This document shows positions 14,714 through 18,875 of a stretch of 18,875 nucleotides of DNA, piece after piece. This stretch comes from an uncultured Erysipelotrichaceae bacterium. GTDB lineage: Bacteria > Bacillota_I > Bacilli_A > RF39 > UBA660. The DNA lies in the NCBI GenBank assembly GCA_902795675.1, contig CADBLZ010000012.1, positions 1 to 18,875 of the forward strand, read 5' to 3'. A program made the translations under genes and the position numbers. The first letter of the stretch is position 1; each line of letters begins with the position of its first letter. The notes under the pieces were generated by a model. It had not been told where the DNA came from, did not search any database, and was given only the letters and a program-made list of their open reading frames with translations.

Positions 14714-15355
14714 ATGAATAAGAAATTAACTTTTAACAATTTATTCTATTTATTCATGTTCGGTAATGTAGGTGGATGGGTTTTAGAACTGATATTTACT
14801 TTACTTAAAAAAGGAACATTTATAAATCATAGTTCTTTAATTATCGGACCAATTGATATTGTATATGGTTTTTCCGTTATAGTATTATGTTATCTACTGC
14901 AAAAGTATGAGAATAAGAATATCTTTAAAGTATTCGTATTCTCATTCTGTGCAGGTACAGTAATAGAATATTTTACGAGCTTTATTATGGAACAAACTTC
15001 AGGTTTTACAGCTTGGGATTATAGCCATAAGTTCTTAAATATAAATGGACGTGTTAGTTTATTCTATAGTTTATGTTGGGGAACAATTGGTGTTATTTGG
15101 ACAAAGTTATTACAAAGAAGAGCAATAAATAGTGTTCAAAAGATACCTGATAGTTTTAGTAAGAAGTTTATTCCTTTATGTTCAGCATTCTTAGTGTTAG
15201 ATTTAGTATTCTCAATGAGTGTTCTAAATCGTTGTTATTTAAAAGAGATTAATGTTGAACCAAGAAATAAAATAGAAGAATTATATGATAAGTATATAAG
15301 TACTGATTATTTAGATAATATGTATAATAATACTTGGAAGAGAAGGAATAGGTAG
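14714..15355 (+). CDS. CmpB-like putative ABC transporter permease (PF06541)
   Basis: AGGGAG (14703-14708) precedes ATG 14714. The 213-residue membrane protein has the blocks of this family in order: GWVLE (21-25), GTFINHSSLIIGPIDIVYG (34-52), GTVIEYFTSFIMEQ (81-94), WDYSHKFLNINGR (101-113) and WGTIG (122-126). Hydrophobic helices flank them, with one more near 150-170. The family was named as an ABC-type permease, but its biochemical role is poorly defined and no ATPase gene is adjacent. The position normally reading NRG in the second block is NHS here. The ORF ends in a basic tail (WKRRNR), and the next gene follows after 9 nt, with its ribosome binding site overlapping this stop. Confidence 0.85.
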   Translation: MNKKLTFNNLFYLFMFGNVGGWVLELIFTLLKKGTFINHSSLIIGPIDIVYGFSVIVLCYLLQKYENKNIFKVFVFSFCAGTVIEYFTSFIMEQTSGFTAWDYSHKFLNINGRVSLFYSLCWGTIGVIWTKLLQRRAINSVQKIPDSFSKKFIPLCSAFLVLDLVFSMSVLNRCYLKEINVEPRNKIEELYDKYISTDYLDNMYNNTWKRRNR

Positions 15356-15364
15356 GAGATCTGT

Positions 15365-15922
15365 ATGGGTGATTTTTTAAATATTACTTTTACACCAATT
15401 ATGGCTTTAATTATTGGTGCAATTATGTTATTTGCTGGTTATAAAGTCCAAAAGGTTATGATATTTATAGCATGGTTCTTATTAGGTTATAATTTAAGTC
15501 ATGATATATGTATAAGTTTTTTAAGTAATGAAACTTTATTACTAGTAATTAATATTATTATAGGTTTAGTATTTGGTAGTATTGGTTATAGTTTAGAAAG
15601 ATTATCACTTTTTATAGCTGTTTCTTATTTAACTTATCAAGTATTAAGTTCTTATTTTGCAGTTAACTTACAACAAGTATTTGCTGATCAAGGTGACTTA
15701 ATGGTATTTGCTATTTTAGTTGCTGGTTCAATGATAGTTGGTGGTATTGCAGTAAGTTTTATGAAACCAATTATTATCTTTGTTACTTCTTTATACGGTG
15801 CTAATTTAATTAAGTTAAATATGGGTGCTGTTGTAAGTATTGAAGCACAATATATTTTATATATTGCTATAGCATTATTTGTTATAGGTATGATAGTTCA
15901 ATTTAAGACGAATAAAAGATAG
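15365..15922 (+). CDS. DUF4203/TMEM198-like membrane protein
   Basis: AGGAGA (15354-15359) overlaps the upstream stop and precedes ATG 15365, so the two membrane genes are cotranscribed. The 185-residue product is almost wholly hydrophobic, with about six to seven helices and short loops. ALIIGAIMLFAGYKVQKVMIFI near the start, followed by AWFLLGYNL, matches the G-x-K/R-hydrophobic-x-GFLLG rhythm of the TM7S3/TM198-like domain (PF13886). The function of that domain in bacteria is unknown. The protein ends FKTNKR. The reading frame ends inside the terminator stem. The domain call is from pattern alone. Confidence 0.75.
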   Translation: MGDFLNITFTPIMALIIGAIMLFAGYKVQKVMIFIAWFLLGYNLSHDICISFLSNETLLLVINIIIGLVFGSIGYSLERLSLFIAVSYLTYQVLSSYFAVNLQQVFADQGDLMVFAILVAGSMIVGGIAVSFMKPIIIFVTSLYGANLIKLNMGAVVSIEAQYILYIAIALFVIGMIVQFKTNKR

Positions 15923-15941
15923 TTTTTAAACTATCTTTTTT
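15914..15941 (+). terminator. Terminator overlapping the stop of the DUF4203-like gene
   Basis: AAAAGATAGTT (15914-15924) pairs with AACTATCTTTT (15929-15939), with a 4-nt loop and a T-tract to 15941. The TAG stop (15920-15922) is in the left arm, so the last two codons and the stop form half of the stem. Confidence 0.88.
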
Positions 15942-15956
15942 AATGTTATAATATTA
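15940..15956 (+). promoter_or_regulatory. Extended -10 promoter of the lipoprotein gene (repeated 17-mer)
   Basis: This is an exact second copy of the 17-mer at 10962-10978, with TGTTATAAT at 15944-15952. It starts within the terminator T-tract. The likely start near 15959 coincides with AGGTGA (15959-15964), leaving a leader of about 10 nt. Confidence 0.65.
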
Positions 15957-15968
15957 ATAGGTGAAGAT

Positions 15969-16676
15969 ATGAAAAAGTATAAAATATTATTCTTTGTTTT
16001 AATTCTATTTATTGTATCTGGTTGTAAATCAATAGATCAAAAGATTGATGATAGTAGAGAACAAGTAGAAAAAGATATGAAGGAAGTTAGTAATATTAAT
16101 GTTGATACTATTAAAAGAGATTTAACTTATTTGGAAGCTAATATGGAGAAGAAACAAAATGAGAATACATTAATTAATAAGTTAAATTATTTATATTTAC
16201 TTGGTGATATTACTAGTAATAATAATAGTGAAATTAAGGAACTAGCTGATACTTATTTTGATTATTTAAAAGATAAGAAGAAGTATAAGAATAAAGTTAA
16301 TAGTTTATTAGATGATATTAAGAGTAATGAAGATGAATTAGTATTTAAGTATTATAGTAATTATGTTATTTATGAGGTATTAGGACCTAAAATAAATGGT
16401 TATAAAGAAATGAATGTTGATGAGAGTGAAGAAGAAATCGTTCGTGGCGTTAACTATATTGCTGCTAATATAGAAGATCCTACTAAAGATAATGAAGTAG
16501 TAGATAGAATAAGTTATTATAGTGTTTATTTATCTAAGTGTGAGAAAGATAATATTAAGACTTTAGGTAATAATATGATTATTTATTTAACTAGTTTAAA
16601 AGCAGAAGATAAGAGTAATGTTTATAAGTATTTAAATGAGATTTTATTAAGTTATAATTTAGATTTAACTTATTAA
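15969..16676 (+). CDS. Lipoprotein, unknown
   Basis: AGGTGA lies 4 nt before ATG 15969. The signal peptide is of type II: a basic MKKYK, a hydrophobic core ILFFVLILF and the lipobox VSGC with Cys19 as the lipidated residue. The mature part (about 217 residues) is charged and helical: an early Glu/Lys-rich coiled stretch (IDQKIDDSREQVEKDMKEV), then helices such as TYLEANMEKKQNENTLINKL and YLLGDITSNNNSEIKELADTYFDYLKDKKK. One further cysteine (near 193) is present. No family is recognised. It would be attached to the outer face of the cytoplasmic membrane. It stands alone between its own promoter and terminator. Confidence 0.85.
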   Translation: MKKYKILFFVLILFIVSGCKSIDQKIDDSREQVEKDMKEVSNINVDTIKRDLTYLEANMEKKQNENTLINKLNYLYLLGDITSNNNSEIKELADTYFDYLKDKKKYKNKVNSLLDDIKSNEDELVFKYYSNYVIYEVLGPKINGYKEMNVDESEEEIVRGVNYIAANIEDPTKDNEVVDRISYYSVYLSKCEKDNIKTLGNNMIIYLTSLKAEDKSNVYKYLNEILLSYNLDLTY

Positions 16677-16688
16677 AATCTTTTTTTT
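16661..16688 (+). terminator. Weak terminator overlapping the lipoprotein stop
   Basis: AGATTTAA (16661-16668) pairs with TTAAAATCT (16673-16681) with one bulged A, closed by a 4-nt loop, followed by eight T (16681-16688). The stop TAA (16674-16676) lies in the right arm. Confidence 0.65.
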
Positions 16689-16689
16689 G

Positions 16690-16698
16690 TGTTACAAT
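16690..16698 (+). promoter_or_regulatory. Extended -10 promoter of the CarD-like gene
   Basis: TGTTACAAT fits TGnTATAAT with one mismatch and begins just after the preceding T-tract. The predicted start near 16705 gives a 50-nt leader containing ACATGT, with no clear stable hairpin that I can see. Confidence 0.55.
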
Positions 16699-16754
16699 GA
16701 AGGTAGAAAAAAGCTTAAATATAAATGCTAACACATGTATGATAGGAGGGTTTA

Positions 16755-17234
16755 ATGAAGGTAAATGATTTGATTCTTTATAAGAGGGATGTTTGTAAGA
16801 TTAAGAGTATTCTAAAGAATTATTATCATCAAAAAGATTATTATGAGTTAGTACCTATTAATGATTCTTCTTTAAGTTTAAAAATACCGGTAGATAATCC
16901 GAGTCTTAAAACAATTATGTCTAAGAAGGAAGCTATTGATATCGTTAATAAGTTTAAAGATGTTCCTTTATTAGATGATGTTAAGGGATTAGAGAATAAG
17001 TATAAGGAATTACTTAAAACAGATGATGTTATCGATTTAGTAAGGGTTATTAAAACAACTTATAATCGTAATGCGATTAGAAGTAAGAACGGTAAAAAGA
17101 TAGGTGATATTGATAATCGTTATTTTGAATCAGCAGAGAAATACTTTTATACTTTATTATCAGCAGCATTAGATGAGAAACCAGAAGATATTAAAAAGAA
17201 GATATTATCTTCTTTGGGAGTAAAGGATGAATAG
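16755..17234 (+). CDS. carD: CarD/CdnL-family RNA polymerase-binding protein
   Basis: CarD-family proteins bind the beta subunit of RNA polymerase through an N-terminal Tudor-like domain and stabilise the open promoter complex through a helical C-terminal domain. AGGAGGG (16744-16750) precedes ATG 16755. The 159-residue product is of family length. The N-terminal domain shows NDLILYKRDVCKIKSI (4-19), DYYELVP (28-34), LKIPVDN (42-48) and TIMSKKEAIDIV (53-64). The helical part carries DLVRVIKTTY (94-103) and RYFESAEKYFYTLLSAALDE (122-141), both typical. In bacteria with this gene it often controls stable-RNA promoters; that role is not shown here. The last 8 nt overlap the next reading frame, so the two proteins are translationally coupled. 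Confidence 0.92.
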   Translation: MKVNDLILYKRDVCKIKSILKNYYHQKDYYELVPINDSSLSLKIPVDNPSLKTIMSKKEAIDIVNKFKDVPLLDDVKGLENKYKELLKTDDVIDLVRVIKTTYNRNAIRSKNGKKIGDIDNRYFESAEKYFYTLLSAALDEKPEDIKKKILSSLGVKDE

Positions 17235-17439
17235 TACTGTAGATAGTGTGTCTACTTTAAAACTAGATAAGAAGTTAATCAATAAGTTAATAAGTAAAGA
17301 TATTATGATAATTAATGATTTATGGAAATTAAGAAGAAAAGATTTAAAGAATTTAGGATTCTCAGATAGGGAGATTAAAGATATTATTATTTCTTTAGAA
17401 TTAAATGGTCTTGATTTAGGAAAGAAGATATATGATTAG
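17227..17439 (+). CDS. 70-residue alphaCTD-like helix-hairpin-helix protein
   Basis: ATG 17227 lies inside the last codons of the carD-like gene (8-nt overlap), with GGGAG (17216-17220) 6 nt upstream. The whole protein matches the outline of the C-terminal domain of the RNA polymerase alpha subunit: VSTLKLDKKLINKLISKDI aligns with the alphaCTD segment around its DNA-contacting Arg/Asn helix, IINDLWKLRRKDLKNLGF with the middle helices and the LG turn, and REIKDIIISLELNGLDLG with the final helix and its GLxLG ending. The equivalent of Asn268 (E. coli numbering) is kept, Arg265 is replaced by Lys, and Lys298/Ser299 are not obvious. A general HhH DNA-binding protein is the main alternative. Coupling to a polymerase-binding protein favours a transcription role. 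Confidence 0.75.
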   Translation: MNSTVDSVSTLKLDKKLINKLISKDIMIINDLWKLRRKDLKNLGFSDREIKDIIISLELNGLDLGKKIYD

Positions 17440-17453
17440 TCATATATCTTTTT
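17425..17453 (+). terminator. Terminator with the stop codon in its loop
   Basis: AAGATATATGA (17425-17435) pairs perfectly over 11 bp with TCATATATCTT (17440-17450). The loop is TTAG, containing the TAG stop (17437-17439). A short T-tract (17449-17453) follows. Confidence 0.85.
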
Positions 17454-17489
17454 ATAGGATTTTTAAGATATTTATTCGTATATGTATAG

Positions 17490-17495
17490 TATAAT
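17490..17495 (+). promoter_or_regulatory. -10 box for recX
   Basis: A consensus TATAAT at 17490-17495 lies before the ribosome binding site AGGTGG (17503-17508). No convincing -35 is seen at 16-18 nt. The predicted start near 17502 leaves a leader of about 12 nt. I see no LexA/SOS-type box. Confidence 0.5.
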
Positions 17496-17513
17496 AAAAA
17501 AGAGGTGGGTAAT

Positions 17514-18272
17514 ATGAAGATTGTTAAGTTTGTTAAATTAACTAATCAATATAAGTTAATATTTGATAATAAAGATGAACTTAAGTTATATGATGATACG
17601 ATTATTAAGTTTAATTTATTAAGTCATAATGAATTAGATGATAACAGTTATAAAGAAGTTGTTAGTTATAATGATCGTATTAGTGCTTATTATAAAGCAA
17701 TTAAATATATTACCCTTAAACTTAGAACAAGATTTGAGATAAGAAAGTATTTAAGTAAAGATTATACAAAAGAAGTTATTAATAATGTTATTAAGAGATT
17801 AGAAGATGATGGTTATATTAATGATGAATTATATTTAAAGAGTTATATTAATGACACTTTGAATTTAACTAATTTTGGACCTAATAGGATTAAAAGAGAA
17901 CTACTTAAGTTAGAGTTTAGTGAAGATGTAATAAGTGCTCGTTTGAGCTTGATAAGTGACGATAAATGGGTATCTAAGATAGATAATTATATAGATAAAA
18001 AAGTACGACTTAATCACACTAATAGTAATAATATTTTAAAGAAGAAATTACAAAATGATTTAATTAATTTAGGTTACTATAAAGAGATGATTGATGAAGA
18101 GTTAAGTAAACTTGCTTTAGAATCTGATAAAGACTTATTAATAAAAGAATATAATAAGATTAAAAAGAATTTAGAAAAGAAATATAGTGGTTATGATTTA
18201 GAACTTAAGTTAAAACAAAAGTTAATGACTAAAGGTTTTAAATATGATGATATTAATGAAATAGTTAAATAA
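17514..18272 (+). CDS. recX: RecX, regulator of RecA
   Basis: RecX binds RecA filaments and limits or modulates their activity in recombination and SOS induction. ATG 17514 is preferred to GTG 17505, which lies inside the ribosome binding site AGAGGTGGG. The 252-residue product matches Firmicutes RecX in length and layout: a beta-rich N-terminus (KIVKFVKLTNQYKLIF), then three-helix repeats, with YITLKLRTRFEIRKYLSKDY (65-84), VIKRLEDDGYINDELYLKSY (92-111) and FGPNRIKRELLKLEFSEDVI (121-140), the last being the clearest family block. Two more degenerate repeats follow (KLQNDLINLGYYKEMIDEEL and KLKQKLMTKGFKYDDINEIV). recA is not in the window. The gene converges on the minus-strand penicillin-binding protein gene. 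Confidence 0.93.
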   Translation: MKIVKFVKLTNQYKLIFDNKDELKLYDDTIIKFNLLSHNELDDNSYKEVVSYNDRISAYYKAIKYITLKLRTRFEIRKYLSKDYTKEVINNVIKRLEDDGYINDELYLKSYINDTLNLTNFGPNRIKRELLKLEFSEDVISARLSLISDDKWVSKIDNYIDKKVRLNHTNSNNILKKKLQNDLINLGYYKEMIDEELSKLALESDKDLLIKEYNKIKKNLEKKYSGYDLELKLKQKLMTKGFKYDDINEIVK

Positions 18273-18303
18273 AAAAATGAATACATTACGTATTCATTTT
18301 TTT
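18271..18303. terminator. Bidirectional terminator between recX and the PBP gene
   Basis: A perfect 14-bp inverted repeat, A7-TGAATAC (18271-18284) and GTATTCA-T7 (18290-18303), flanks ATTAC. The A-tract on one side and the T-tract on the other give a T-tail on either strand. It overlaps both stop codons (recX TAA ends at 18272; the minus-strand TAA is 18304-18302). Confidence 0.93.
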
Positions 18304-18875
18304 AATTCTTTTTTTGGTTATCTTTATCAGTTTTATTATCTTTAACTTCTACTTCTTTTGGTTCATCTTTAGATGTGTATGAAATTGTATTAGTTGTAAT
18401 ACCTGAACTCATATTAGCTTTAAAGATACTATAAGTTGATTTAACAACGAATGTATAACTACCACTGGTTGTTGGTTTATAGTTGAAGTATGAATTTTCT
18501 GTCCAACCTAAGTCTTGTAGACCAGATGGTGTACTTAAGTATACTTCGTAACCTAATTTACCAACATTAGCATTATTGTAATCAATTCTTTCTTGTAAGT
18601 ACTTAGATGCAAATTGACCATAGTATTCATTGAAGTAAGAATTTAAGTAAGATTCACTGATAGCATCTGGTGTTCTAATACCATTCCATGATACTTCAAT
18701 ACTGTCACCATCAAGTTTAGCAGTTCCTTTTGAAGGATTAGATAATTGACTGAATCTTGTTGATTCTTCTGTAGGTTCTGTACCTTTCTTGAATGTACCT
18801 GTTTCAATTAAGTTACCTGGTGTATAAGCAGAAGGTAATTGAATAGGGTTAGTATCTTTTTCGAATTGAGATGTA
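18302..18875 (-). CDS. C-terminal part of a probable class A penicillin-binding protein, 5' truncated
   Basis: Reading the minus strand from the edge gives 190 residues to a TAA at 18304-18302; the start is outside the window. The sequence opens TSQFEKDTNPIQLPSAYTPG, continues LIETGTFKKGTEPTEESTRF, then SIEVSWNGIRTPDAISESYL, YEVYLSTPSGLQDLGWT and SGSYTFVVKSTYSIFKANM, and ends in a Lys/Asp-rich tail. F-x-K-G-T-E-P-T after a Pro-rich lead is typical of the region following the transpeptidase domain in class A PBPs. The later part, with VSW and YTFVV strands, looks like a fibronectin-III/PASTA-like beta domain exposed outside the cell. Class A PBPs polymerise and cross-link peptidoglycan. The catalytic domains are not visible, so the assignment rests on the tail alone; another cell-wall surface protein remains possible. 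Confidence 0.65.
   Translation of the reverse strand, partial: TSQFEKDTNPIQLPSAYTPGNLIETGTFKKGTEPTEESTRFSQLSNPSKGTAKLDGDSIEVSWNGIRTPDAISESYLNSYFNEYYGQFASKYLQERIDYNNANVGKLGYEVYLSTPSGLQDLGWTENSYFNYKPTTSGSYTFVVKSTYSIFKANMSSGITTNTISYTSKDEPKEVEVKDNKTDKDNQKKN

Noticed and set aside
16699..16754. Structured leader of the CarD-like gene
   Set aside because: AAGCTT and ACATGT are short palindromes but no stable stem with a clear loop could be drawn.

Overview
The window is very AT-rich. TGA is used as a stop (the dnaB- and fmt-like genes end in TGA) and Trp is TGG, so the standard bacterial code applies. Shine-Dalgarno sites are strong (AGGTGA, GGGAGG). A DnaB/DnaI helicase-loading pair of the Bacillus type, RecX, a CarD-family protein and HU together point to a low-GC Bacilli-class Firmicute. 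The many small unrecognised membrane and surface proteins suggest an uncultured host-associated lineage near the RF39 or Erysipelotrichia groups, but that placement is inference. The C-terminal part of a probable class A penicillin-binding protein at the right edge suggests a walled cell.

Layout, left to right. (1) 2-1048: 3' part of an anchored protein with a Q/P/A-rich segment, one membrane helix and a secreted domain. (2) 1127-1530: hup (HU) with its own promoter, a leader inverted repeat and a terminator. (3) 1566-4164: three envelope genes, namely a 3-TM protein with an OB-like exported domain, a LiaF-like protein, and a thioredoxin-fold protein without its active-site cysteines. (4) 4242-7901: a tightly packed operon of dnaB, dnaI, fmt and a small anchored protein. 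(5) 7902-8068: an elaborate regulatory region ahead of an unknown soluble protein, followed by a small helical protein. (6) 8962-10918: a polytopic protein resembling the transmembrane end of P-type ATPases, overlapped by an MYG1-family gene. (7) 11003-14659: a 1218-residue helical-repeat protein of unknown role. (8) 14714-15922: a CmpB-like (PF06541) and a DUF4203-like membrane protein. (9) 15969-16676: a lipoprotein. (10) 16755-17439: a CarD-like RNA-polymerase-binding protein translationally coupled to a 70-residue protein resembling the RNA polymerase alpha C-terminal domain. (11) 17514-18272: recX, convergent with the PBP gene across a shared bidirectional terminator.

Almost all genes lie on the plus strand and intergenic space is minimal. 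Hairpin terminators often include the stop codon of the gene they end. Extended -10 promoters (TGnTATAAT type) follow the terminator T-tract closely, and predicted leaders are often only 10-25 nt. I see no tRNA, rRNA, CRISPR array, insertion sequence or prophage gene. The stretches most likely to hold something new are the CarD/alphaCTD-like pair, the giant helical protein, the degenerate thioredoxin beside the LiaF-like protein, and the repeat-rich control region at 7902-8068.
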